Notes under the pieces: model-generated
Database searches by the model: none
Seen by the model: only the letters and a program-made list of their open reading frames with translations
Told to the model about the DNA's origin: nothing
Assembly (NCBI RefSeq): GCF_003570995.1
Contig: NZ_QXIY01000017.1
Span: 19,049-83,048 of the forward strand
Source: Candidatus Cryosericum septentrionale
GTDB lineage: Bacteria > Caldisericota > Caldisericia > Cryosericales > Cryosericaceae
DNA: 64,000 bases
Reading direction: 5' to 3'
Shown: positions 8,862 through 16,856 of the stretch, in pieces
Layout: each line of letters begins with the position of its first letter
How positions within the stretch are numbered: position 1 is the first letter of the stretch
Position numbers and translations under genes: made by a program

Positions 8862-9854
8862 GTGTCAGAATTACTTCTGAATATCAAAGATTTAAAGGTT
8901 GGATATAGGGTTTATAAGGGGCTATTAAGAGTCTTAAACGGAGTAAACATAGAAATATATAAAGGCGAACGAGTAGGGATAGTTGGTGAGACCGGCAGCG
9001 GCAAGACTACAATTGCTAGATCGATACTGAGGATACTACCCAAGGCGGCCAAGATTTTTGATGGCAAGGTTCTTTTTGAGGACAAAGATGTCTTAACAAT
9101 GTCGAAGCCTGAGGTATCACTTCTGCGAAGGCAGCAAATTTCAATGATTTTTCAGGATCCCACTGCAGCATTGAATCCAGTGTCGACAATTGGGTCTATA
9201 ATGAGTGATGTCATTGGATATTCTTACACTGCTGAAGGCTCGAGAGTTAAGCCATCACAAATACGAGAGATGGCGATTAATGCGCTGAGATTGGCATCTC
9301 TGCCAGCTCCAGAGAGGATTTTGGCAAGTTATCCATTTCAACTAAGTGGGGGAATGAGACAAAGGGTTTTTATTGCAATGGCTCTTGCCACGCCTAGGTC
9401 CTTGGTAATTGCTGATGAGCCAACGACAAACTTGGATGTAACGATTCAAGATCAAATTCTAAGGTTAATTAAGAGACTAATTGATGAAAAACACACGTCC
9501 TTGATATTAATTAGTCATTCGTTAGATGTTGTCAGTGAGATGACTGATCGCGTTTACATGACGTACGGAGGTACTGTTGTAGAGCAAGCCAATACTCGAG
9601 ACTTGTTCGAAAACCCGTATCACCCTTATAGCCGCGCCCTATTGTCTTGCATTCCAAGGTTGTCCGGGGGAGGATTTGGGTCGGGCATTCCAGGACAAAT
9701 GGTCGATTATCTGGCTGCCCCTCGTGGTTGTAGATTTAGTCCAAGGTGCCCAAAAGCGTTGCCGGTTTGCAGAACAGAGGCACCGCCGTTAGTAGAGACT
9801 GAGCCGGGACATAAAGTTGCATGCTTTCTATTCAGCGAAAAGCAGGGGTCATAG
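8862..9854 (+). CDS. Peptide ABC transporter ATP-binding protein, DppD type
   Basis: 330 residues starting with GTG immediately after the preceding TAG. Walker A is GETGSGKT (about residues 45-52), followed by Q-loop MIFQDPTAALNP, signature LSGGMRQR, Walker B LVIADEPT and the switch histidine in ISHSLD. The C-terminal oligopeptide-transporter domain ends with a cysteine cluster (GCRFSPRCPKALPVC), a feature of DppD/OppD ATPases. It works as a heterodimer with the next gene product. Confidence 0.94.
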   Translation: MSELLLNIKDLKVGYRVYKGLLRVLNGVNIEIYKGERVGIVGETGSGKTTIARSILRILPKAAKIFDGKVLFEDKDVLTMSKPEVSLLRRQQISMIFQDPTAALNPVSTIGSIMSDVIGYSYTAEGSRVKPSQIREMAINALRLASLPAPERILASYPFQLSGGMRQRVFIAMALATPRSLVIADEPTTNLDVTIQDQILRLIKRLIDEKHTSLILISHSLDVVSEMTDRVYMTYGGTVVEQANTRDLFENPYHPYSRALLSCIPRLSGGGFGSGIPGQMVDYLAAPRGCRFSPRCPKALPVCRTEAPPLVETEPGHKVACFLFSEKQGS

Positions 9855-9857
9855 ACA

Positions 9858-10847
9858 ATGGAAGAGCTATTGAAAGTGGACAACTTAAAGAAGTACTTTC
9901 CAGTTAATATGGGATCAATTTCTCATAGACGAAAAATCGTAGATCTAAAAGCCGTAGATGGGGTGAGTTTTTACTTAAATCAGCAGGAAACTTTAGCTTT
10001 GGTGGGTGAATCAGGATCAGGGAAAAGTACGGTTGCGGGCACCATTATGGGGTTGTATAGGGCAACTGGGGGGAAAATCTGGTTCAGGAACATGGAAATT
10101 TCTATGACAGACATTACTAAAAGACCTTTGTCTCTCAAAAAGGAAATTCAGACTGTTTTTCAAGATCCAGGAACTTCCTTGAATCCCAGAAGGACCATTG
10201 GGCAAAGCTTAGAGGTACCACTAAGAGTACATAATATGGTAGGAAAAGGCAAAGTAAAAGAAAAAATTGAGGAGCTCTTGGCAACTGTGGAACTTCCTGC
10301 GAACTACATGTCTAAGTATCCAAGGACGGTAGGTGGGGGCGAGCGTCAATTGGTTGCAATAGCAAGGGCCGTGGCCGTAAGTCCTTCTTTAATTATCTTA
10401 GACGAGCCGACATCTGCCCTGGACGAATCAGTGCAAGCAAAAATAATCAGTATGCTGGTAAAACTGCAAGCAGATCTTAACCTCTCGTATTTATTTATCA
10501 CTCACAATCTTGGCTTAGTGCGGAACATGGCTACAAGAGTAGAAATAATGTACTTGGGTAAAATTTATGAAAGTGCATCTACGATGGATTTTTTTACCAA
10601 ACCGCTGCATCCGTACACTCAGATGTTACTTTCGTCAATCCCAGTTATATCTGATGAAGAAAGAAAATTGAAACCAAAGCAAATAACATCAACGGGAGAA
10701 ATTCCAAATCCAGTAGACGTTCCACCTGGATGTGGTTTCAATCCACGATGTCCCTTTAAATTGGAAAGGTGTTCGAGAGACGACCCTCCAAGTGTGGAGG
10801 TCACATCTGGCCACGTTGTAAAGTGTTTCTTGTATAATGAAAGTTAG
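9858..10847 (+). CDS. Peptide ABC transporter ATP-binding protein, DppF type
   Basis: 329 residues, ATG 3 nt after the DppD-type stop. Walker A is GESGSGKST, Q-loop TVFQDPGTSLNPRR and Walker B LIILDEPTSALD. The signature is GGGERQL instead of the usual SGGQRQR, a mild deviation (VGGGER). The C-terminal part repeats the PLHPYTQM and CGFNPRCPF pattern seen in the truncated gene at the left edge of the window. Last of the five transporter genes. Confidence 0.93.
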   Translation: MEELLKVDNLKKYFPVNMGSISHRRKIVDLKAVDGVSFYLNQQETLALVGESGSGKSTVAGTIMGLYRATGGKIWFRNMEISMTDITKRPLSLKKEIQTVFQDPGTSLNPRRTIGQSLEVPLRVHNMVGKGKVKEKIEELLATVELPANYMSKYPRTVGGGERQLVAIARAVAVSPSLIILDEPTSALDESVQAKIISMLVKLQADLNLSYLFITHNLGLVRNMATRVEIMYLGKIYESASTMDFFTKPLHPYTQMLLSSIPVISDEERKLKPKQITSTGEIPNPVDVPPGCGFNPRCPFKLERCSRDDPPSVEVTSGHVVKCFLYNES

Positions 10848-10867
10848 ACTGAGAGGAGATATTAGAA

Positions 10868-11917
10868 ATGCCCGAATCTTTAGAGTTAGAGATCGCTATT
10901 GCAGCGCATAAGGTTGTTGACGACTTAGTTGGGGTAAGGCCTGGGGAGAGTGTGTTAATAACCTTGGACTCGCGTGGCTATTGGAAAGTTGCCGAGGAAA
11001 CTGCTAAGGCCGCAGCAGTTGCAGGAGCCAAGGTTCTTTTAGCTTGGCATAGTACTCCAAACGGCTATGGAAAAATTGCTGATCCTTATTTACCCGACGG
11101 ACTGAAGAGTGCTATACCTAACACAGATGTTTGGATCGAATACAATCACCAGTGGCTTCTCTATTCAACTCCCTGGGAGGAAGCCATAAAGGAAGCTAAA
11201 AGAGTCCGATATTTATTTCTTGGCGGGCTAAATGCGGACCAGTTTGTAAGGTTGATTGGATGCATTGACCTGTCGTTGCAAAAGCAATTCCAGGATTTGG
11301 TAGTAAAGATGACTAAGGATGCCAGAACAATGCGAATTACAACTCCTGCTGGCACTGATATTATATTTGAAAACGACCCCGAAAGACCTGTAGGAAATGA
11401 GGGTTGGGCTTTAGAGCCAGGAGCCCATTTCCTTTTAGGCCAAATTGATTGGGCCCCCATTGAGGAGAGCATCAATGGAACAATAGTATTTGATGGTTCT
11501 ATATCAGGAGGGGGGGAAGCTGAGATAGGAATATTAAGAGAACCTATTAAATTTCTAATTAAATCGGGCAAGGTTATTAAGATTGATGGCGGCAGAGAGG
11601 CTAAAATTATATCAGATTGGCTCGAACGGTTGTCCGATCCGGGTATGTATAATGTAGCTCATGTTTGTTATGGATTTAATCCACAAGCAAAATTATCAGG
11701 ACTATGCACTGAAGACGAAAGAGTCTGGGGGGCAACTGAGTGGGGATTTGGGTATCAAAATCCGTTTTGGAAAGGCAAAGCAGGTTGTGCAATATCTCAT
11801 ATGGACGGAATTTGCTTGAATTCCTCGGTTTGGCTTGATGATGAATTGATCATGGAAGAAGGAAAGCTTGTTCAGCCAGGCTTGGCAGATCTAGCAAGAA
11901 AAATTGGAAAGCAGTAA
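10868..11917 (+). CDS. M29 aminopeptidase / NicX-like metal-dependent enzyme
   Basis: 349 residues, start ATG after GAGAGGAGA. It belongs to the superfamily that holds thermophilic M29 aminopeptidases and the non-haem iron enzyme NicX (2,5-dihydroxypyridine dioxygenase); its length is nearer to NicX (about 350) than to M29 peptidases (about 410). Candidate metal ligands are His265 (VAHVCYG) and the His311-x-Asp313 pair (SHMDG), the H...HxD arrangement I recall for NicX. GGGEAEIG and the glutamate in ATEWGFG are also conserved-looking. Being last in the transporter operon, it probably acts on the imported compound, either as a peptidase or in ring opening. Which one is open. Confidence 0.8.
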   Translation: MPESLELEIAIAAHKVVDDLVGVRPGESVLITLDSRGYWKVAEETAKAAAVAGAKVLLAWHSTPNGYGKIADPYLPDGLKSAIPNTDVWIEYNHQWLLYSTPWEEAIKEAKRVRYLFLGGLNADQFVRLIGCIDLSLQKQFQDLVVKMTKDARTMRITTPAGTDIIFENDPERPVGNEGWALEPGAHFLLGQIDWAPIEESINGTIVFDGSISGGGEAEIGILREPIKFLIKSGKVIKIDGGREAKIISDWLERLSDPGMYNVAHVCYGFNPQAKLSGLCTEDERVWGATEWGFGYQNPFWKGKAGCAISHMDGICLNSSVWLDDELIMEEGKLVQPGLADLARKIGKQ

Positions 11918-12033
11918 TGCCCAATTTTGTAAATTATATATTTGGACAGGATACCAAAGAGCCGGCAAAGAAATAGGAATGTGGCGTTTTAGATGTCGAA
12001 CTGGCCTTGCTGGTTTAATTGAGCTGCGTATCA
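11918..12033. other. Intergenic gap after the transporter operon
   Basis: About 115 nt of AT-rich sequence between the NicX/M29-type gene and the presumed IS end repeat. No convincing terminator hairpin or gene is visible. Confidence 0.4.
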
Positions 12034-12048
12034 TGTCAACTCACGTAA
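12034..12048. repeat. 15-bp direct repeat, presumed end of the IS481-like element (copy 2)
   Basis: Identical to 1455-1469 and located on the 3' side of the second IS481-like relic. A shorter GTCAACTCAC recurs at 12074-12083, which may be a duplicated element tip. Confidence 0.6.
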
Positions 12049-12064
12049 GAATGGATGTGAACCA

Positions 12065-12895
12065 TCAGGTCGTCAACTCACCAGAAACGGAGGCGTAGCT
12101 GCCACGTTTGTTGATGACCAAAGATTGTCTCCTTTTGGCAATTGCATCCAGGTGTTCCTGGCAGAGGAGGATCTCATGGTGCAGCCTCGTCATGTCCAGC
12201 TCTGCACGTATGGCCAAGAGGCGTTTCTTCGTCTGTTCTGCAACATCCTTCCGTGCTAGCATCCGTGCGCATGGTGTCTATGCGTTGTCATACACCTTGG
12301 TGATGTGACTCCCGGTCTTGACGTTGTGCAGGAGCTTCTGGCTGGGAAGGAACCAGTTCACCATGAGGTGCAGGGCCTGGTACAGTCGGTGACAGTAAGC
12401 GTCCAGCCGAAGTCTCCCACGGCCTGCCCTCCGCCTCGACCCACCAGGTCCACGGCCAGGACGCCAGGGATGCCCAGCGGAGGGTCAATGCACGTCTGAA
12501 CGGAAATCCTGCTACCCAGAGGAGTGCTCCGGGTGTGGCAGAGTCCGTGCAGATGATACGTCTGCCTCTCCCCTGCCAGGAGCCGGAGGGTCGTGGCAGG
12601 ACTCATCTGCAGGAGAAGCCGCTGAGTCTCGTCCTCCACATGGAGATGTCCATGGGCTGTGAGGTTCTCCACGAAGAGCGGCATGTCTCCTGCAGTATCC
12701 CGCCCCCTCACAGAAATCGTCCAACACCTCCGACTTCCTTGTCTTCCCTGCCTTCAGATATACCTGTGCCTTGACCATCGTGAGCTTCTTGCATTCCTGC
12801 ATCGTGAGCTCCATTCCCGCTGCTCTGTTCTCATCCAAAGGATCAGCAGTATTCTGTCATCCTTCACCTCCATTTTGCATGAGCCGATGCGCGCC
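12065..12895 (-). pseudogene. IS481-like DDE integrase/transposase relic, copy 2
   Basis: On the minus strand the N-terminus (MVKAQVYLKAGKTRKSEVL), the linker (MSPATTLRLLAGERQ) and the start of the catalytic core up to GDFGWTLTVTDCTR can be read, with frameshifts. The stretch holding the second Asp and the Glu (HSDNG to VEEKN) has been deleted. The C-terminal part (LYQALHLMVNWFLPSQK) resumes directly after the gap. The same in-frame TAG as in copy 1 occurs at 12280-12278. This is a different, internally deleted copy of the element at 2649-3665. Confidence 0.87.
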
Positions 12896-13000
12896 ATTGA
12901 ATAGAATTATTGAATGATGTAGACTGGAGGTACTCTTTTAAATGAGCACAGGAAGGTCGGCGCTTAAGGTGCCGAGTTAGCTAAAAAGGAGGCTTTTATC
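12896..13000. other. Upstream region of the AOR operon
   Basis: About 105 nt. AT content is high, with TTGAATG near 12911 and TTTTAAAT near 12938 as the only promoter-like bits, plus the strong AAAAGGAGG Shine-Dalgarno just before the SCP2 gene. No clear operator. Confidence 0.35.
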
Positions 13001-13408
13001 ATGGCTAAGTATTTGTCTCAAGAATGGTGTGATCTGTACAAGGAGGAAATCAACAAAAGCAAGGCATATGAAGAGGCCGCCAAGACTTGGGAGGGCGATT
13101 TTTATTTTATCACAGAGCCGGGCGGACCGGTTAAGGAGAAAGGTTTCATGTATGTCGATCTTTATCACGGCAAATGCCGGGCTTGTGAAATTGTTACCGA
13201 CCCCAACAAATACAAACCTGCATTCACCCTTGCAGCTCCCTATAATATTTGGAAGCAAATTGCCACCAAGAAGCTTGATTCTACAAAGGCACTGATCACT
13301 AGACAATCCAAACTGACGGGCGACATGGCCAAAATCATGCGCTATACCAAGGCCGCCAATGAGCTTACAAACTGCACGATGCTAGTTCCGACTGAATGGC
13401 TGGACTGA
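13001..13408 (+). CDS. SCP2 sterol-carrier-like small protein
   Basis: 135 residues with a strong AAAGGAGG. The pattern (helical N-terminus with ITEPGGP, then FMYVDLYHGKCR, a lysine-rich middle and TGDMAKIMRYTKAANEL at the end) matches SCP2-fold proteins that bind hydrophobic acyl or lipid ligands. No catalytic residues are visible. It is first in an operon with an alcohol dehydrogenase and a tungsten-type aldehyde oxidoreductase, so a role in presenting or buffering hydrophobic alcohols, aldehydes or acyl compounds is plausible but unproven. Confidence 0.7.
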   Translation: MAKYLSQEWCDLYKEEINKSKAYEEAAKTWEGDFYFITEPGGPVKEKGFMYVDLYHGKCRACEIVTDPNKYKPAFTLAAPYNIWKQIATKKLDSTKALITRQSKLTGDMAKIMRYTKAANELTNCTMLVPTEWLD

Positions 13409-13450
13409 TAGTCTGGCCAGCGAATCATAATAATAGAAGGAGGCCAATAT

Positions 13451-14626
13451 ATGTGGAATTTTTCCTGTCCTTTGATTGTCTACGGGGATAATTCTCTCGA
13501 TTATCTAGCGCAGGTTAAAGGGAAGAAAGCGTTTATTGTCACCGACAAGAACATTCTAAAACTCGGTCTGATCAAACCTGTTACCGATAAACTCGATGAA
13601 GCAAAAATTCAGTGGGAAATATTTGATGATGTAGAACCGGAGCCGTCGCTTACCACGATCAAGAAGGGCGGCGTTGCAGTGGGCAAATATCAGCCGGACT
13701 GGGTCATCGGCATCGGCGGCGGTTCCTGCATGGATGCCGCAAAAGCGATTATTCTGCTTCTAGCGCGGCCGGAACTGGAACCGGAATCCTTATCGGTCCT
13801 TGAAGAGTTCAATTTCCGGACCAAGGCCAGGTTGATGGCGATTCCCACCACCAGCGGAACCGGTTCGGAAGCCACCTGGGCTATAGTGCTCACCGACACA
13901 AAGGATAACCGCAAACTGGGTCTGGGCTCCACCGAATGCATGCCGGATGTCGCCATCCTCGATCCGGTCATGGTTATGGGCATGCCGCCGCAAATTACGG
14001 CGGACACCGGAATGGATGTTATCTGCCATGCGATCGAAGGATACACCTCTGTCTGGGGCACCAGCATGACCCTCGGACCGGGATTGATCGCCACGCGGCT
14101 GACGCTGGAATATCTGGCCCGCGCTTATAAAGACGGCGGCGACCTCGAAGCCCGCAAGGAAATGATGAATGCTGCGACAATGGGCGGTATGTCCTTCGGC
14201 AATTCCATGGCCGGATTGGCGCATAGCACCGGACATGCCCTCGGGGCGATTTTCCATGTTCCGCACGGACGCGCCGTCGGTCTTTTCCTGCCCTACACCA
14301 TGGAGTACCTGATTAACGAATCCGCCGAGACAACAGCCAAATATGCCGAAATAGCCCGCTACTGCCGTGTCGCATCATCTGGCTCCGACAAGGAATGCGC
14401 CCTGGCTCTGGTAGCCAGAATCCGCGCCCTGGCCGGGGAACTGGGCCAGCCTCTCTCGGTCAAGGATTGCGGCGTCGGTCAAGCTGAATATGAAAAGGAG
14501 ATACCGAGGCTGATCGAAAGGGCGTTAAATGAGGTTATGACCATGACCGTAACCCGCATTCCCGGCGAGGAAGATCTGGGCAGGATATTCAAGTATGCCT
14601 ACGAAGGCAAGAGCATTGATTTCTAA
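13451..14626 (+). CDS. Iron-containing (group III) alcohol dehydrogenase
   Basis: 391 residues, ATG after AAGGAGGCC. The NAD-binding part has GIGGGSCMDAAKA and the TTSGTGSEAT loop. The iron site is intact: Asp in DTGMDVICHAIEGY, whose His is also a ligand, and the two further histidines in AHSTGHALGAIFHVPHG. It interconverts alcohols and aldehydes with NAD(P). It lies 42 nt after the SCP2-like gene and 31 nt before the aldehyde:ferredoxin oxidoreductase gene, implying a linked alcohol-aldehyde-acid pathway. The base composition is intermediate between the AT-rich island to the left and the core. Confidence 0.93.
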   Translation: MWNFSCPLIVYGDNSLDYLAQVKGKKAFIVTDKNILKLGLIKPVTDKLDEAKIQWEIFDDVEPEPSLTTIKKGGVAVGKYQPDWVIGIGGGSCMDAAKAIILLLARPELEPESLSVLEEFNFRTKARLMAIPTTSGTGSEATWAIVLTDTKDNRKLGLGSTECMPDVAILDPVMVMGMPPQITADTGMDVICHAIEGYTSVWGTSMTLGPGLIATRLTLEYLARAYKDGGDLEARKEMMNAATMGGMSFGNSMAGLAHSTGHALGAIFHVPHGRAVGLFLPYTMEYLINESAETTAKYAEIARYCRVASSGSDKECALALVARIRALAGELGQPLSVKDCGVGQAEYEKEIPRLIERALNEVMTMTVTRIPGEEDLGRIFKYAYEGKSIDF

Positions 14627-14657
14627 AGATACTACAAATAAATAGAAGGAGGAGACC

Positions 14658-16505
14658 ATGAACGGATACCACAACAGGGTACTGATTGCCGATCTTACCC
14701 ACGGAACGCTCAGAGATGAGCCACTCAATGAAAGGTATGCGCGCGATTTTCTGGGCAGCACCGGACTGGCCGCGCGCTATCTCTATGATCTGGTCAATGA
14801 GCAAACCGATCCTCTGGGACCGGATAATCCGCTTATCCTGATGCCGGGTCTCCTCAATGGTACGAGCGGCCCCAGCGTCAGCCGCTGGGGCGCCGCCGCC
14901 AAATCTCCGTATACCGGATTTTATGGCGATGCCAACGCTGGCGCATGGTTCGGCGCTGAGCTCAAGAATGCCGGTTACGACGGCATTATCCTCCAGGGCC
15001 AGTCCGCCCGGCCGGTTTATCTTTACATCAAGGACGGCGTGGCCGAAATTAAGGATGCGGGCCATCTCTGGGGGAAGGATACCTACAAGACTCAGGAAGA
15101 AATCAAGAAGGAACAAGGCGATAATCGCGTGCAGGTAGCCTGTATCGGCCCTGCCTCGGAGAACTTGGTACTATATGGCAATATCATGTCCGAGCACGGC
15201 CACTGTCTCGGCCGGGCGGGACTGGGCTGCGTAATGGGCTCAAAGAAGGTCAAGGCGATTGCGGTGCGCGGCAAGATGAAGCTGTCTATGGCTCTGCCGG
15301 AAGAATTCCGCGAGACCGCAAAGCAGGCCATGAAGGAGGTCAAGGAAGGTTTTCTGTCCATGATCATGCACGAAACCGGCACGGCGGGCTGGATTGATTC
15401 CGCCATATCCTATGGCGACGGGCCGGCCAGATATTACACCGCTCCAACTATGCCGGAATCAACAAGAATAAGCGGCGCCGAGCAATTGGAGAAATATCAG
15501 ATCGAAAATACCGCCTGCTACGGCTGCCCTATCCGTTGCCGCAAGGTGCTGGCGATCAAGGAAGGAAAGTATTTGTATGATAAAGTCGAAGGCCCCGAGT
15601 ATGAAACCCTGGTGGCCTGGGGCGGAATGATGGGGCTGGATCTGGATATGTCCACCGCCGTATATATTAATGAGCTTTGTAACGGGTACGGGTTTGATTC
15701 GATCAGCAGCGGCGCCAGCGCGGGCTATGCATTTTATCTTTATAGCCTGGGAGTAATTACCGAAAAGGACACCGGCGGGCTTAAACTTACCTGGGGTAAT
15801 ACGGATGCGGCAATCGAACTGCTGCATCTGATTGCCAAAAACCAGGGATTCGGCGCCGTACTGGCAGGCGGAACCAAACGCATGGCGCAAAAATACGGTC
15901 GCCCGATAGGAGAAGCCGTCCAGTGCAAAGGACTAGAATTTCCCATGCACGATCCCCGAGCGTATCATTCCATGGGCCTGGTTTACGCTACTGCCGCGCG
16001 CGGCGCTGATCATAATAAGAATGATGCCTACCAGGTGGACGGCGGAACAAGCCATCCCGATCTGGGGCTGGAAATCACCGACCGCTTTGCCGATGATAAG
16101 GCCGCAGGCGTGGAAAAAGGGCAGAACTTCCGGGCGCTGACCGATAACCTCGGCATTTGTCACTTCGCCCAGATACCGTTTAACTTAATGATCGGCATGG
16201 TTAATGCCGCCACCGGCTGGAATACGACCGTGGATGAATTATTAGAGGCTGGGGAACGCACTTTCCAGTTGCAGCGCGCATTGTCCTGCAAGCTGGGTGT
16301 CACCGCCAAAGACGATGTATTGCCGGAACTGGCCATGAGGCCGATTCCCGATGGCGGGCAGGAAGGCCATGTACCCAATATGGGAAAGATGCTGCCTGAG
16401 TATTATGCTATTAGAGACTGGAACAAAACTACTGGCAAACCTTCAAAAAAACGCTTGGAGAACCTCGGTATGCCGGAAATCGCCGCATCCATCAGGGCAG
16501 AATAG
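14658..16505 (+). CDS. Aldehyde:ferredoxin oxidoreductase (tungsten-type AOR)
   Basis: 615 residues, full length for the AOR family. The first third carries the pterin-binding pattern (GSTGLAARYLYD, GRAGLGCVMGSKKVKAIAVRG). The [4Fe-4S] ligands are Cys287, Cys290 and Cys294 (CYGCPIRC) plus Cys501 (NLGICHF), the spacing known from Pyrococcus AOR. The enzyme oxidises aldehydes to acids, reducing ferredoxin, or runs in reverse. It is preceded by an alcohol dehydrogenase and followed by a MoaD-like carrier and an E1-like enzyme that could supply the dithiolene sulfur of its metallopterin. Start ATG after AAGGAGGAG. Substrate range not readable. Confidence 0.95.
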   Translation: MNGYHNRVLIADLTHGTLRDEPLNERYARDFLGSTGLAARYLYDLVNEQTDPLGPDNPLILMPGLLNGTSGPSVSRWGAAAKSPYTGFYGDANAGAWFGAELKNAGYDGIILQGQSARPVYLYIKDGVAEIKDAGHLWGKDTYKTQEEIKKEQGDNRVQVACIGPASENLVLYGNIMSEHGHCLGRAGLGCVMGSKKVKAIAVRGKMKLSMALPEEFRETAKQAMKEVKEGFLSMIMHETGTAGWIDSAISYGDGPARYYTAPTMPESTRISGAEQLEKYQIENTACYGCPIRCRKVLAIKEGKYLYDKVEGPEYETLVAWGGMMGLDLDMSTAVYINELCNGYGFDSISSGASAGYAFYLYSLGVITEKDTGGLKLTWGNTDAAIELLHLIAKNQGFGAVLAGGTKRMAQKYGRPIGEAVQCKGLEFPMHDPRAYHSMGLVYATAARGADHNKNDAYQVDGGTSHPDLGLEITDRFADDKAAGVEKGQNFRALTDNLGICHFAQIPFNLMIGMVNAATGWNTTVDELLEAGERTFQLQRALSCKLGVTAKDDVLPELAMRPIPDGGQEGHVPNMGKMLPEYYAIRDWNKTTGKPSKKRLENLGMPEIAASIRAE

Positions 16506-16571
16506 TTGTAGCATAGAGCTCAGTGGGAATAGCAAAGACTCTCCTGGAGGCATTATTAATGGGTAACGTAT

Positions 16572-16856
16572 TTGCCTACAATTAATATCAACTTCATCGG
16601 GCCGTGGAGGATTTTCTTAGGGGCACGAACCGTAACCGTCAATGTAGATGGTATTGACGATGCCAGAGATTATGTGGAGACTAATTTCGGCCCTGTATTT
16701 GAGAAAAGGATTAAGTCCCTTGGAGCTGGAAAAAAGCAGTCCATTTGGGATAACAGTAATATCCTGCTCAACGGCACAAACATAAAGTTGTTGAATAAAA
16801 TAGACTTTAAAGATGGCGACAAGCTCGATCTATTGCCTAGAGTAGCCGGTGGTTGA
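16572..16856 (+). CDS. MoaD/ThiS-family sulfur carrier protein
   Basis: 94 residues ending in the Gly-Gly tail (RVAGG) that is adenylated and thiocarboxylated in MoaD/ThiS proteins. The beta-grasp pattern with DGDKLDLLP before the tail is clear. The only in-frame start is TTG at 16572. A strong GGAGG (16546-16550) is 8 nt before an ATG (16559) in another frame that encodes just eight codons, so initiation here is unusual. It overlaps the following E1-like gene by 8 nt. Position behind the AOR gene indicates a dedicated carrier for molybdo/tungstopterin synthesis, although no MoaE is visible. Confidence 0.85.
   Translation: MPTININFIGPWRIFLGARTVTVNVDGIDDARDYVETNFGPVFEKRIKSLGAGKKQSIWDNSNILLNGTNIKLLNKIDFKDGDKLDLLPRVAGG

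Noticed and set aside
16559-16585. Eight-codon frame MGNVFAYN as an independent gene
   Set aside because: Too short to claim as a gene; treated as an initiation oddity of the MoaD-like gene.
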